From the NCBI RefSeq assembly GCF_030811685.1, contig NZ_JAUSRF010000013.1, forward strand, positions 62,001 to 126,000: 64,000 nucleotides of DNA, written 5' to 3'. Every line of letters begins with the position of its first letter. The first letter of the stretch is position 1. This DNA comes from Neorhizobium huautlense (GTDB lineage Bacteria > Pseudomonadota > Alphaproteobacteria > Rhizobiales > Rhizobiaceae). A program made the position numbers and the translations under genes. Positions 17,788-27,911 of the stretch are shown piece after piece. A model generated the notes under the pieces. The model made no database searches, was not told where the DNA came from, and worked only from the letters and a program-made list of their open reading frames with translations.

Positions 17788-18185
17788 TGTTCATCGACAC
17801 ATCCGCGATCATCGAAGCCCTGATCGCTGGACCCTTGGCGGAAAATCTTGTCGATCGTCTCAAGAATACTGCGACACACCGATCGACACTGCCGACTGTC
17901 ATTTACGAAGCAACGGTGGTGCTGGCAAACAAACGGAATGTTGCGATTGCGGAAGCCGAAGAGGTCGTTCGCGATTTCCTGAATGACTTCAATGTTGCGG
18001 TCATTTCGATCACAGACAAAACCGCCTCGCTCGCTATCGACGCCTTCGCCCGCTATGGCAAGGGCCGCCATCCGGCAAAGCTCAATTTCGGCGACTGCTT
18101 CTCCTATGCCGGCGCCAAATCTTCCGATCTTCCCCTCCTTTACGTCGGCAACGATTTTTCGCTGACGGATTTGGGTGCCGCCTGA
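17787..18185 (+). CDS. vapC: Type II toxin, VapC family PIN-domain ribonuclease
   Basis: 132 residues. The four PIN acidic residues are all present: Asp4 (MFIDTSAI), Glu41 (IYEATVV), Asp103 (NFGDCFSYA) and Asp123 (GNDF). An intact active site predicts a Mg-dependent RNase, usually aimed at tRNA in this family. The ATG at 17787 overlaps the antitoxin stop; an ATG four codons earlier is in frame but less well placed. The pair has no other linked genes. Confidence 0.9.
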   Translation: MFIDTSAIIEALIAGPLAENLVDRLKNTATHRSTLPTVIYEATVVLANKRNVAIAEAEEVVRDFLNDFNVAVISITDKTASLAIDAFARYGKGRHPAKLNFGDCFSYAGAKSSDLPLLYVGNDFSLTDLGAA

Positions 18186-18285
18186 TCTCAACCTCAGGCA
18201 TGCAATCGGTAACCACCCATTAACCATGATCGACGAAAGATGACGGCACACTGATTCCCGTGTCATCCGTCGTCGAGAAGTTTTC

Positions 18286-19161
18286 ATGTCCGTACGCGTC
18301 CTGTGTGCCGCCACCGCCTTTGCCTGCCTTTTGTCCTCCTGCGCCGGCAAGCCACCATCGGAAGGCGGATCGCTGAAGACGGCGTTTGCGGCCGGAAATG
18401 CGACCGGACCATTGCAGGCCAAGGATGACGCCAACTCTCCCGTGGCACTGACGCCGGCCGCCTGGGGCCGGATGAACAATCCGGGTGGCTTGAGCGGCCG
18501 CACGCTGACCGTCAACTCACTGGCCGATCTCAAGCTGCGCAACAAGGAAGTCGTGCTGACCTTCGACGATGGCCCGGTGCCGAAAAAGACCGAGCGCATC
18601 CTCGCCACGCTCGATGACTTCAAGGTCAAGGCGACCTTCCTGATGGTTGGCGAAATGGCCAAGGCCTATCCGAAGATTGCCCGTCAGGTGGTCGATGCCG
18701 GTCACACGGTCGGCAGCCACACGTTCCGTCATGCGGATCTGCGCAAACTCGCCGTCGATGAAGCGATCGCGGAAATCAACCGCGGCCGCGATGCCGTGCG
18801 CCTGGCTACCCGCACGGACACCAATTTCTTCCGCTTCCCTTATCTTTCCGATAGCGGCACGCTGCGCCATTGGGTCGCCCAGAACCGCATGGTCGTGCTC
18901 GACGTGCAGATCGATTCGAAAGATTATTTTGGTGTTTCACCGGCAGCCGTCGCCACCCGCACCATGTCCGAACTGCATCGCCATGGCCGCGGCATCATCC
19001 TGATGCACGACATCCATAACCGTACCGGCGCCATGCTTCCGGCACTGCTGACGCAGTTGAAAGCCGAGGGCTACAAGGTGGTGACGCTACGGTATGGCGG
19101 ATCGCGTGGACCGATGTTGTCGGCGGCTCTGGAGCGGGATGCGGACAGCGATCGTTCCTGA
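18286..19161 (+). CDS. Polysaccharide deacetylase (CE4/NodB) lipoprotein
   Basis: 291 residues. The N-terminus (VRVLCAATAFACLLSSCAG) is a lipoprotein signal with lipobox LSSC, so the mature protein is probably membrane-anchored. CE4 motifs follow in order: TFDDGP with the catalytic and metal Asp, GSHTFRH with the two metal His, RFPYLSDSG, DVQIDSKDY, and ILMHDIHNR. The likely substrate is peptidoglycan or another envelope N-acetylated polymer. It is convergent with holC, with only 3 bp between stops. Confidence 0.88.
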   Translation: MSVRVLCAATAFACLLSSCAGKPPSEGGSLKTAFAAGNATGPLQAKDDANSPVALTPAAWGRMNNPGGLSGRTLTVNSLADLKLRNKEVVLTFDDGPVPKKTERILATLDDFKVKATFLMVGEMAKAYPKIARQVVDAGHTVGSHTFRHADLRKLAVDEAIAEINRGRDAVRLATRTDTNFFRFPYLSDSGTLRHWVAQNRMVVLDVQIDSKDYFGVSPAAVATRTMSELHRHGRGIILMHDIHNRTGAMLPALLTQLKAEGYKVVTLRYGGSRGPMLSAALERDADSDRS

Positions 19162-19164
19162 CGA

Positions 19165-19611
19165 TCAAGCCTTCTTGACCCAGCGGCCTTCCTGCTGCTG
19201 CCAATAGGTCAGCGCATGTCCGGCGCCCTTCAACTGTTTCCACTGGGCACGAGCACCATCCAGTTGCTCGGTGTCATAACCGTCGAACATGAAGACGACC
19301 CGCTCGTATGGCTCAAGCGGCGGCGGCTCTGCGCCATCAACGATGAAACGCACGGTGGCGCCGTTGGCATTGCCGTCTTCCGCGGTGATCAGCACCGGCT
19401 GGGCATCGGCCATCTCGCCCGCATCCGTTCCGTGCGGCAGAAAGCTGTCATCGCGAAAGGTCCATAGATGCGCGTCGAGAAAATCCCGACGCGCTTCGGC
19501 TCTGGTCTGCACCACCACTTTCCAGCCGCGCTCGACGCTCTTTTCCAGAAGCGACGGCAAGGCCTCTTCCAGCTTCGAGTCGGTCAGGTGGTAGAACAGG
19601 ACATCAGTCAT
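19165..19611 (-). CDS. holC: DNA polymerase III chi subunit
   Basis: 148 residues. It has the HolC landmarks VLFYHLTDSKLEEALPSLL, the central DDSFLPHG and the C-terminal YWQQQEGRWVKK. Chi links the clamp loader to SSB. It lies 4 bp after pepA on the same strand, the conserved pepA-holC pairing of Proteobacteria. Confidence 0.93.
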   Translation of the reverse strand: MTDVLFYHLTDSKLEEALPSLLEKSVERGWKVVVQTRAEARRDFLDAHLWTFRDDSFLPHGTDAGEMADAQPVLITAEDGNANGATVRFIVDGAEPPPLEPYERVVFMFDGYDTEQLDGARAQWKQLKGAGHALTYWQQQEGRWVKKA

Positions 19612-19615
19612 GGAA

Positions 19616-21106
19616 TCAGGCTTCGAAGTTTGCCCGGACGAGCTGGTCTAGCAGACGCACGCCGTAACCCGAACCCCAGGACTGGTTGATCTCGCTCGAT
19701 GGCGAGCCCATGGCGGTGCCGGCGATATCGAGATGCGCCCAGGGCGTATCGCCGACAAAGCGCTGCAGGAACTGGGCGGCGGTGATCGAACCGGCGTGGC
19801 GGCCGCCACTGTTCTTCATGTCGGCGAAACGCGAGTCGATGATCTTGTCGTAATCCTTCGACAGCGGCATGCGCCACAGCTTTTCCTGGGATTCCTCGCC
19901 GGCAGCGAGCAACTGGCCGGCCAGTTCGTCATTGTTGGAAAACAGGCCGGCATGCAGGTTGCCGAGCGCCACGAGGATAGCACCGGTCAGCGTCGCCAGA
20001 TTGATCATGAAGCGCGGCTTGTAGGTTTCCTTGGCATACCAGAGCGCATCGCACAGAACGAGACGGCCTTCGGCATCGGTGTTGATGATCTCGATCGTCT
20101 GGCCCGACATTGAGGTGACAATATCACCCGGACGCTGGGCATTACCGTCAGGCATGTTTTCGACAAGGCCGATGATGCCGATGGCGTTGACCTTGGCCTT
20201 GCGGGCGGCAAGCGTGTGCATCAGGCCGGTCACGGCAGCGGCACCGCCCATGTCGCCCTTCATGTCTTCCATGCTGGCGCCCGGCTTGATCGAAATGCCG
20301 CCGGTATCGAAGGTGACACCCTTGCCGACGAAAGCGATCGGCTGTTCCTTGGCCTTGCCCCCCTTCCAGTGCATGACGGCAATGCGCGGCGGCTTGACCG
20401 AACCCTGCGCCACGCCGAGCAGCGCGCCCATGCCGAGCTTCTTCATTTCCTTCTCGGTGAGGATGTCCACCTCGACGCCGAGCTTTTCTAGCTCTTTGGC
20501 TTTTGCGGCGAACTCCACCGGGCCGAGCACGTTCGGCGGCAGGTTGACGAGTTCGCGCGCCAGATTGACGCCATCGGCAACCGCCTGTGCGGCAACGAAG
20601 GCAGCCTTGGCGGCAGACGGATCGGCGGTGACGATGGTGACCGTCACCGTCTTGACGACCTTTTCGTCCTCGTCCTTCTTCTTCGTCTTGTAACTGTCGA
20701 AACTGTAGGCGCGCAAAAGCATGCCGAGCGCCACATTGGCAGCCTTCTCGCCATCCATGGCAATGCCCGGGGCGTCCACGTAAACGGCAACCTTGGCGGC
20801 GGCCTTTGCGGCGGCGCCAACGATGCCGCCGGCACGCAGCCAGTCATGCGCGCTCAACGACGCCTGTTTGCCGAGGCCGACCACGGCAACCCTGTCGAAA
20901 GGCGAGCCATGCGGCGCGATCATGTCGAGCACGTTCATCGACCGACCGCTGAATTCGGCAACATTGGCCGCCTTGTCGAAAACACCGGCCGGATCGGCTT
21001 GCGCCGCACCTGCCGGCGGCTGATCGCCCGCAAGCTTCAGAAGCACGGCGAGGCCACCTTCCGCACGAGCGGCTTTTGCGAACGATATCTGATATTTGGC
21101 GAACAT
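19616..21106 (-). CDS. pepA: Leucyl aminopeptidase (M17)
   Basis: 496 residues from the ATG at 21106 ([13 protein letters not shown]), with GGAG upstream. The C-terminal catalytic domain has the two-zinc signature: [11 protein letters not shown], the catalytic-Lys region [14 protein letters not shown], and the M17 hallmark NTDAEGRL. The central [12 protein letters not shown] is also typical. It releases N-terminal residues from peptides in the cytosol; in some bacteria PepA also binds DNA. The 204-bp gap to the divergent PAP2 gene holds both promoters; a TATATA at about 21286 could serve the right-hand gene. Confidence 0.96.
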   Translation of the reverse strand: MFAKYQISFAKAARAEGGLAVLLKLAGDQPPAGAAQADPAGVFDKAANVAEFSGRSMNVLDMIAPHGSPFDRVAVVGLGKQASLSAHDWLRAGGIVGAAAKAAAKVAVYVDAPGIAMDGEKAANVALGMLLRAYSFDSYKTKKKDEDEKVVKTVTVTIVTADPSAAKAAFVAAQAVADGVNLARELVNLPPNVLGPVEFAAKAKELEKLGVEVDILTEKEMKKLGMGALLGVAQGSVKPPRIAVMHWKGGKAKEQPIAFVGKGVTFDTGGISIKPGASMEDMKGDMGGAAAVTGLMHTLAARKAKVNAIGIIGLVENMPDGNAQRPGDIVTSMSGQTIEIINTDAEGRLVLCDALWYAKETYKPRFMINLATLTGAILVALGNLHAGLFSNNDELAGQLLAAGEESQEKLWRMPLSKDYDKIIDSRFADMKNSGGRHAGSITAAQFLQRFVGDTPWAHLDIAGTAMGSPSSEINQSWGSGYGVRLLDQLVRANFEA

Positions 21107-21310
21107 GGTTTCTCCGGTACGTAATGTCTGGGGATACAAATCTATTGGTCGACCTTGATCGGCGTGATGATGGCCTTTTAGACCGGTGATGCAAGATCGT
21201 CACGCCGCAATTGAACCTGCGCGTCGCATAACGTCTCAATATTGTCATCAACCCCAACTAGCAGTTAAGGTAAATACAAGCAGCCATATATAACGTTTGA
21301 TCGGGGACAT

Positions 21311-22117
21311 ATGGAGCAGGCACAGGTGAAGCGATGGGCGGCCGCACTTTCTGTGCAAGCCAGCTCAACGAACCCATGGATGACCGGCGCCCGTGGCTGG
21401 TTCCTGATCCTTGCCACCATCTGGCTGTGCCTTCTGGCAGTCTTTCATGCGTTTCCCCAGATCGACATTGCCGTCTCCGACATGTTTTTCGTCCAGTCAG
21501 CCTGTGTGCCCGGAGAATTGCCGGGGCGGGTTTGCGGCGAATTCGCACGCTCGGCAGATTTTGCGCTGCAGATCCTGCGCCGCGTTCTTTTCTATCTGCC
21601 GGTCGCCTTCGCCATCGTGCTGATCGTCGTGCTGGTCAGGAATCTTCAACAGCACGGGGCAACCTATTGTGCAATGCGCACACGGAACTGCGGGATCGCA
21701 CTGACAGCACTGATTGCCGGACCCTATGTGCTCGTCAACCTGATCCTGAAATCGCTTTCGGGGCGCCCCCGCCCCTATGAAACAGACATGTTCGGCGGCG
21801 ACAAACTGTTCGCGGCAGCCGGCTCTTTCGACGGGGCCTGTTACAACAACTGCTCGTTCATTTCAGGTGAGGCTGCCGGCGCCGGCTGGGTCGCCTGCCT
21901 GATCGTTCTGGTGCCGGCCCGCTATCGGCCATTGGTGGCCCCGCCTCTCCTTCTCGTGACATTGATCTCGCCGGTTCTGCGGGTTTCCTTCGGCGGACAC
22001 TACCTTTCCGATTCCCTGCTGGGCTTTCTGTCTGCCGCGGTGGTCTATGCCGGAGTAACCCTGTATTTCGAAATGACACAGACCGAAAAAAAACGTGGGC
22101 CTTCGACAATTTTGTGA
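21311..22117 (+). CDS. PAP2-family membrane phosphatase (lipid phosphatase)
   Basis: 268 residues with about six membrane segments. The three PAP2 motifs are KSLSGRPRP, FISGEAA and RVSFGGHYLSD. The middle motif, normally PSGH, reads ISGE here: the catalytic-assist His is replaced by Glu, while the His and Asp of motif 3 remain. It could act on lipid A (LpxE/LpxT-like), phosphatidylglycerophosphate or undecaprenyl pyrophosphate; the position just before the LPS-export genes favours an envelope lipid. Confidence 0.83.
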   Translation: MEQAQVKRWAAALSVQASSTNPWMTGARGWFLILATIWLCLLAVFHAFPQIDIAVSDMFFVQSACVPGELPGRVCGEFARSADFALQILRRVLFYLPVAFAIVLIVVLVRNLQQHGATYCAMRTRNCGIALTALIAGPYVLVNLILKSLSGRPRPYETDMFGGDKLFAAAGSFDGACYNNCSFISGEAAGAGWVACLIVLVPARYRPLVAPPLLLVTLISPVLRVSFGGHYLSDSLLGFLSAAVVYAGVTLYFEMTQTEKKRGPSTIL

Positions 22118-22199
22118 ACGGCGAACTGTCGCCATGAGCGCTTTAATCTCGTAGAGCTTGGCGGCGTCGACAGGCGTATCGAGTCATCATCAGGTCGGC

Positions 22200-23372
22200 A
22201 TGAAGCTTATCGAGTCATATATATTGCGGCGTACGTTCCAGATGTTTCTGGCCACGCTGCTGCCGATCCTGGCGATCATCTGGACGATCCAGGTGCTGGG
22301 ACGAATCAATCTTGTGACCGATACCGGCCAGTCGATGGGCTCGTTTGCCACGCTTGCCTCCTTTATCCTGCCGACAATCATTCCCGTTGTCATGCCGTTT
22401 GCGCTGGTGATCGGCATCACCCAGACGCTGAACGCGATGAACAACGATTCGGAACTGGCCGTCATCGATGCCGCCGGCTCCCCGCGCAGCGTGCTTTACA
22501 AGCCGGTTCTGCTGCTGGCGGCCATGACCGCCCTCGTCTCTTTCGTGACGACGACCTTCGTCGAGCCGCCTGCCCGCGTCAAAGCGCGTGAAATGGTGGC
22601 GGAAGCCTATGCCGACCTTCTGGGTTCGGTCATCGAGGAAAAGACGTTTCGCAGCATCGAAAAGGATCTCTACGTCCAGATCTCGGAGCGCCATTCCGGC
22701 CGCATCCTGCTGGGCCTGTTCATGGTCGATTATCGCGACCCGGCTTTCGAGATGATCTATTATGCACGTGAAGGCTCGATCGACGAGGCTGGCACGACCC
22801 TGACCATGCGCAATGGCGAGGTCCATCGCAAGACGCCCGATGGCCGTGTCTCGGTCATCAAGTTCCTGTCCTACGCGTTCGACCTGTCCTCCATGGCCGA
22901 ATCGACCGGACGCGCGCCGGTCTATGCCGCGGACCGCAGCATCGGCTTTCTGTTGAACCCCGATCCGACCGACAAATATTACCGCGATGCCGCCGGCAGC
23001 TTCCACGCCGAACTGCATCGTCGTTTTTCGGACTGGATCTATCCGATCTCCTACGCGCTGATTGCCCTTGTCATCGTCGGCGGCGCACGTTCACACCGTC
23101 GCGCCAGACTGCATCCGATGGTGCTGGCGCTGATCATTGCCTTCACCATGCGCTGGCTCGGCTTCTCGCTGACCAATCTGGCAAAGAACACCGATCAGTA
23201 CATGATCATGATCTATGCGCCCCCGGTCGTACCCGGCCTTGTGGCGATATACCTGCTGATCAGCCAGCGACAGATGAAACTGCCGACCTCGTGGAGCAAT
23301 GCCATCGGCAAAGCCTATGGCCAGGTGCAACAGCGCATACTTGCCATGCGCTCGAAAACCGGAGGCGCATGA
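22200..23372 (+). CDS. lptF: LPS export ABC transporter permease LptF
   Basis: 390 residues from the ATG at 22200 (MKLIESYILRRTFQMFL). It has three membrane segments at each end around a periplasmic beta-jellyroll, the YjgP/YjgQ pattern; motifs INLVTDTGQSM and LAVIDAAGSPRSVL are family-like. With LptG and LptB it extracts LPS from the inner membrane. Its stop overlaps the lptG start. Confidence 0.95.
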   Translation: MKLIESYILRRTFQMFLATLLPILAIIWTIQVLGRINLVTDTGQSMGSFATLASFILPTIIPVVMPFALVIGITQTLNAMNNDSELAVIDAAGSPRSVLYKPVLLLAAMTALVSFVTTTFVEPPARVKAREMVAEAYADLLGSVIEEKTFRSIEKDLYVQISERHSGRILLGLFMVDYRDPAFEMIYYAREGSIDEAGTTLTMRNGEVHRKTPDGRVSVIKFLSYAFDLSSMAESTGRAPVYAADRSIGFLLNPDPTDKYYRDAAGSFHAELHRRFSDWIYPISYALIALVIVGGARSHRRARLHPMVLALIIAFTMRWLGFSLTNLAKNTDQYMIMIYAPPVVPGLVAIYLLISQRQMKLPTSWSNAIGKAYGQVQQRILAMRSKTGGA

Positions 23373-24460
23373 TGTTGTTCTCCACACTCGGTCGTTATTT
23401 CTTCAAGCGCTATGTAATCACTGCCATGTGGTTCTTCCTCGGCGTTTCGGCGATCATCTTCCTGGCCGACTTCAGCGAGACCAACCGCCGCATGTCGGCG
23501 CTGGCGAGCTACACGATATACGGCGCGCTCGGCATTACCGCGATGCGGGTCCCGTCGATCCTGCAGCAGACGATCCCCACCCTGTCGCTGTTCATCGGCA
23601 TGACGACGCTGATCGCGCTGAACCGCCGCTCCGAACTGGTGGTGACACGGGCCGCCGGACTTTCCGTCTGGCAGTTCGCGATGCCCTTCGCAGCAGGCGC
23701 CTTCCTGCTCGGCGTCTTTACGATTGGCGTCATCAGCCCGCTTTCCGCCTGGGGGCTCAAACAATCCACGTCGCTCGAATCAACTTGGCGCGAAGCCGGT
23801 GGCCAGAGCCGTGCCTCGAACTTCCTGCCCTGGATCCGCCAGATCAGCGACAACGAGGACACGATCCTCGGCGCAAAGAGCTTCCAGAAGGATACATTGA
23901 CCATGGTCGATGTCGTTCTGTTTCATTTCGACAAGGACGCCCGCGTCATCCTGAGACAGGATGCGGCGACGGCGAAGTTGGAAAATGGTTACTGGCTTCT
24001 TAACGATGTGCTAGAAACCCGCTCCGATGCGCCGCCCGCCCGTCTGGCAACGGCGCAGGTTCGTACCAATATCAAACAGGAATTTCTTCAGGAGAGCCTT
24101 GAGAAGCCCGAAAACGTTGCTTTCTTTGATCTTTCGGACAAGATCGAGGTGGCGCGCTCCTTCGGGATTTCAACCAAGGGTCTCGAAACGCAATTTCACT
24201 CCCTGCTGTCACTGCCGCTGCTTCTGGTGGCAATGACATTGATCGCCGCTACCGTTTCACTGAAATTTAGCCGTATGGCGCAGTCGCGCTCGGTGATTCT
24301 CGGTGGCATAGTTTGCGGCTTCGTGCTTTATGTCGTCACGGTACTCGTGAAGGCGTTCGGTAGCAGCGGGGTGGTCCCTCCCTTCGTCGCTGTCTGGATT
24401 CCAGTCATCGTGGCCATGGCGTTGGGGGCAACAATTCTGCTTCATCAGGAGGATGGCTAG
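23372..24460 (+). CDS. lptG: LPS export ABC transporter permease LptG
   Basis: 362 residues. Two adjacent ATGs exist (23369 and 23372); the second is 6 bases from GGAGG and is preferred. It has the YjgQ layout: first membrane segment near the N-terminus, RRSELVVTRAAGLSVWQFAMP near residue 90, a periplasmic domain, and three C-terminal segments. It partners LptF. lptF, lptG and lptD overlap by a few bases, so they form one operon. Confidence 0.95.
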   Translation: MLFSTLGRYFFKRYVITAMWFFLGVSAIIFLADFSETNRRMSALASYTIYGALGITAMRVPSILQQTIPTLSLFIGMTTLIALNRRSELVVTRAAGLSVWQFAMPFAAGAFLLGVFTIGVISPLSAWGLKQSTSLESTWREAGGQSRASNFLPWIRQISDNEDTILGAKSFQKDTLTMVDVVLFHFDKDARVILRQDAATAKLENGYWLLNDVLETRSDAPPARLATAQVRTNIKQEFLQESLEKPENVAFFDLSDKIEVARSFGISTKGLETQFHSLLSLPLLLVAMTLIAATVSLKFSRMAQSRSVILGGIVCGFVLYVVTVLVKAFGSSGVVPPFVAVWIPVIVAMALGATILLHQEDG

Positions 24461-26817
24461 TGGCGGTAACAGACCGCGGGAATATCAGACGGCTTTGCAT
24501 GGCCCTGCTGACAGGCGTGGCCGTGTGCGCAATCGCCATTGCTCCCCCGACTATTTCACATGCGCAGACCCCTTCCCTCGCCCCCGAGGCTGCCGACGGC
24601 GCAAAGATGCTGCTGCGGTCGAACGAGCTTACCTATAACAAGGACGCTCAAAGGGTGACCGCCGTTGGCGGCGTACAGATTTATTACAACCGCTATCGCA
24701 TGGTTGCGCAGCGTGTCGAATACGATCAGGCAACCGGTCGCGTCATGGCGAACGGCGATATCGAGCTGATCGATCCCGATGGCAACCGCGTCTATGCCGA
24801 ACAGCTGGATGTGACCGACGATTTTGGCCAGGGTTTTGTCAACGCGCTTCGCGTCGAGACCCCGGACAACACCCGCATGGCCGGCGAAAGCGCCGAGCGC
24901 CTGCCCGGCGACCTGATGGTGCTGCACAACGGCGTCTATACCGCCTGTCTGCCCTGCGTTGCCAAGCCCGGCAAGGCGCCGCTCTGGCAGGTCAAGGCGC
25001 AGCGCGTCATCCAGAACGGCCAGAAGAAGACGATCCGCCTGGAAAACGCCCGCTTCGAACTGTTCGGCATGCCGATCGGCTTCCTGCCCTTCATCGAGGT
25101 GCCGGATCATACGGTCGAGCGCAAATCGGGCTTCCTGTTTCCGCGCATGAGCATGGACGACAAGCTCGGCTTCGGTTTGACCGTGCCCTACTACCATGTC
25201 TTCTCACCGAGCATGGACGCGACGCTCAGCCCGACCTATCATTCACGTCAGGGCCTGCTGGTTCAGGGTGAAGTGCGCAACCGTTTCGAGACGGGTTCGC
25301 ATATCCTGCGATTCGGCTGGATCGACCAGAAGGATTCCGGCGCATTCGACGCCAACACGGCTGACCGCAACAACGATGAACGTTTCATGATCGCCAGCAA
25401 GGGCGAGTTCGAGATCAATCCGCGCTGGACGTTTGGCTGGAAGGCCATGCTGCAGTCGGACAACAACTTCTCGAACACCTATGATCTCGAGGAGGTCAAC
25501 GACGACGTCTTCACCAATGAAGTCTATCTGCGCGGCCTTGGCGAGCGCAATTACTTCGACCTGAGCGCCTACTATTTCGACATTCAGGACCTGCGCGACG
25601 ACTCCTTTACCGAGCGCCGGCAAGCGATTGTCTATCCGTCTCTCGATTACCAATACATCGCGCCTGAGCCGGTGTTCGGCGGCGAATTGTCGGTCAACAT
25701 GAACCTGACCAACATTTCGCGGCGCAGCAGTGACTATTGGCTGGATGCCGGCAACACCATGCCGCGTTTCCGCGGTCTTGAAGGCAGCTACAGCCGCTTC
25801 ACCACCGAAGCGGAATGGAAGCGCACCTTCACCACCGATGGTGGCCTGCTTCTGACACCGTTGGCAGCACTCCGCGGCGATATCGGACGCCATACGGCAT
25901 CTTCTCCGACTTATTATGACCTCGCCAATCCGGGCGGAATAGATTACGCGGGCAATTTCGACGAAACCAGCTCGGCATCGCGCTACATGGCCACGCTCGG
26001 CCTTGAAGCCCGCTATCCGATCCTGATGACGACGGCCAATAGCAGCCATGTGATCGAGCCGATCGCGCAGCTGTTCCTGCGCCCAGACGAACAGAAGGCC
26101 GGCGGCCTTCCGAACGAAGATGCGCAAAGCATGGTCTTCGACGCCAGCAACCTGTTCGAGCGCGACAAGTTCTCCGGTTACGACCGGATCGAGGGCGGCA
26201 CCCGCGCCAATGTCGGCATCCGTTATACCGGTTCGTTCGACAACGGCATTGGCCTGCGCGGTGTTTTTGGCCAGTCCTACCATCTGGCGGGAGAAAACTC
26301 CTATGCCAGCGCCGATCTGGTCAATGCCGGCGCCTATTCGGGCCTCGAAACCGACACGTCCGACTATCTCGCCATGGCCGCGATCGACACACCGCAGGGC
26401 TTCACCCTTGCCGCACAGGGCCGCTTCGACAACAAGAACTTCGATGTCGAGCGCACGGATGCATCGGTCAGCTATTCGCAGCCGCGTTTTTCGGCCAGCA
26501 TGATCTACACCCAGATCGCACCGCAGCCTGAATATGGCTCGGTGAACAGTGGCGAATATCTGCAGTCGGCAGGCAGCCTCAAGATCAACGAGAACTGGTC
26601 TGTGGCCGGCACCGCGACCTGGGACCTCAAGGATGAGGAAATCATCCGCCGTGCGCTTGGCTTCACCTATGCCGATGAATGCACGATCTTCACGGTCGCC
26701 TACAAGGACGAGCCGAACAGCACGACGGCAAGTGACTGGGCCGTTACCGCGCGCCTGACCTTCAGGACGCTCGGCGATATCCAGATCGGCTCGACGGACC
26801 TCAACGACACCGATTGA
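24460..26817 (+). CDS. lptD: LPS-assembly protein LptD
   Basis: 785 residues. It starts at GTG 24460, 7 bases after AGGAGG and overlapping the lptG stop. A signal peptide with cleavage near SHAQ leads into the OstA/LptA-like N-domain (LTYNKDAQRVTAVGGVQIYY) and a large C-terminal beta-barrel rich in alternating aromatics. The segment TACLPCVAKPGKAPLW contains the cysteine pair typical of alphaproteobacterial LptD. It inserts LPS into the outer leaflet of the outer membrane. Confidence 0.95.
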   Translation: MAVTDRGNIRRLCMALLTGVAVCAIAIAPPTISHAQTPSLAPEAADGAKMLLRSNELTYNKDAQRVTAVGGVQIYYNRYRMVAQRVEYDQATGRVMANGDIELIDPDGNRVYAEQLDVTDDFGQGFVNALRVETPDNTRMAGESAERLPGDLMVLHNGVYTACLPCVAKPGKAPLWQVKAQRVIQNGQKKTIRLENARFELFGMPIGFLPFIEVPDHTVERKSGFLFPRMSMDDKLGFGLTVPYYHVFSPSMDATLSPTYHSRQGLLVQGEVRNRFETGSHILRFGWIDQKDSGAFDANTADRNNDERFMIASKGEFEINPRWTFGWKAMLQSDNNFSNTYDLEEVNDDVFTNEVYLRGLGERNYFDLSAYYFDIQDLRDDSFTERRQAIVYPSLDYQYIAPEPVFGGELSVNMNLTNISRRSSDYWLDAGNTMPRFRGLEGSYSRFTTEAEWKRTFTTDGGLLLTPLAALRGDIGRHTASSPTYYDLANPGGIDYAGNFDETSSASRYMATLGLEARYPILMTTANSSHVIEPIAQLFLRPDEQKAGGLPNEDAQSMVFDASNLFERDKFSGYDRIEGGTRANVGIRYTGSFDNGIGLRGVFGQSYHLAGENSYASADLVNAGAYSGLETDTSDYLAMAAIDTPQGFTLAAQGRFDNKNFDVERTDASVSYSQPRFSASMIYTQIAPQPEYGSVNSGEYLQSAGSLKINENWSVAGTATWDLKDEEIIRRALGFTYADECTIFTVAYKDEPNSTTASDWAVTARLTFRTLGDIQIGSTDLNDTD

Positions 26818-26836
26818 TCGAGAAGACACACAATCG

Positions 26837-26877
26837 TGCGGCGCAACGTCATTGTTTCGCCGCATGCATTGTACAAT
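26837..26877 (+). promoter_or_regulatory. Hairpin and palindrome in the lptD-surA spacer
   Basis: TGCGGCG and CGCCGCA (26837-26843, 26858-26864) form a 7-bp stem. A perfect 10-bp palindrome ATTGTACAAT follows at 26868-26877. Neither is a typical terminator; a promoter or processing site for the SurA-like gene is possible. Confidence 0.3.
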
Positions 26878-26946
26878 CGCATGGCTATTGTGATATTGGG
26901 TCGCTGCCGGGCCGGTGGCCCGCGTGAGCGTGAAAGGGATGGCATG

Positions 26947-27894
26947 ATGGTCGCGGGTCGAGCTTTGCGGGTAACAATGGCGGCATTGGCGGTTTTGTCG
27001 GCTTCGGTCGTGATCGAGCCGGCAATGACAACCGCTAAGGCGGCAAGCGAGATTGCAGCCGTCGTCAATAAGATTCCGATCACATCCAACGACGTTGCGC
27101 GCCGCGCGGCTTTCCTGCGCCTGCAGCGCGCCAAGGGCGACCTGCGCAAGCTTGCCCGCGAGCAGATGATCGATGACACGTTGAAGCGCGAGGAAGTGGC
27201 GCGCGTGAAAATGTCCGTCAGCATGGATGACGTCGACCGTTCGTTTGCGCGTTTCGCAGCAAGCAACAAGATGACGCCGCAGCAGATGGGACAGGTTCTC
27301 AATCAGGCCGGCGTCGGCGTTGAGCACTTCAAGGCCTATATCGCCGTGCAGATGAGCTGGCCGCGTGTGGTCAATGCCCGTTTTTCCGGCGGCAGAAGCG
27401 GCCGCATGTCCAATGAGGAACTGGTCAAACGCATGGCCGAGGGCGGCCAGAAGCCGGTGACCACGGAATATTTCCTGCAGCAGATCATCTTCGTGGTGCC
27501 GGAAGCAAAGCGCAAGTCGATCCTCAACAAGCGCATGGCCGAAGCCAAGGCTTCCCGTTCGAAATTCCCGGGCTGCGATCAGGCAAAAACCTTTGCCGCC
27601 ACCATGCTCGACGTTTCCGTAAAGCCGCTCGGCCGCATCATGCTGCCGGAACTGCCGGCCGACTGGAAGCCGCTGATCGAGAAGGCATCCGGTGGCACGA
27701 CCGAACCGCGCATCACCGAAAAGGGTGTCGAGTTCCTGGCGATCTGCAACCAGCGTCAGGTCTCCGATGACGTTGCCGCCGAAGTCGTGTTCCGCGCCGA
27801 AGATCTCGGCAAGGCCGAAAAGACCGGCGAAGATCCGAACGACAAGAAGTATGTCGAGGAACTGCGCTCCAAGGCTCAGATCTCCTATCCTTGA
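26947..27894 (+). CDS. SurA-like periplasmic chaperone
   Basis: 315 residues. ATGs at 26944 and 26947 are both usable; the second is 7 bases from AAAGGGA. The signal peptide is followed by the SurA N-domain ([26 protein letters not shown] with a helical [20 protein letters not shown]). The C-terminal half (about 170-315) corresponds to the rotamase region and C-terminal helix but has no clear parvulin signature, so it may be chaperone-only. Placement between lptD and pdxA is the classical SurA context; SurA helps LptD fold. Confidence 0.85.
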   Translation: MVAGRALRVTMAALAVLSASVVIEPAMTTAKAASEIAAVVNKIPITSNDVARRAAFLRLQRAKGDLRKLAREQMIDDTLKREEVARVKMSVSMDDVDRSFARFAASNKMTPQQMGQVLNQAGVGVEHFKAYIAVQMSWPRVVNARFSGGRSGRMSNEELVKRMAEGGQKPVTTEYFLQQIIFVVPEAKRKSILNKRMAEAKASRSKFPGCDQAKTFAATMLDVSVKPLGRIMLPELPADWKPLIEKASGGTTEPRITEKGVEFLAICNQRQVSDDVAAEVVFRAEDLGKAEKTGEDPNDKKYVEELRSKAQISYP

Positions 27895-27911
27895 ACGCAG
27901 GCCAAGGCAGA

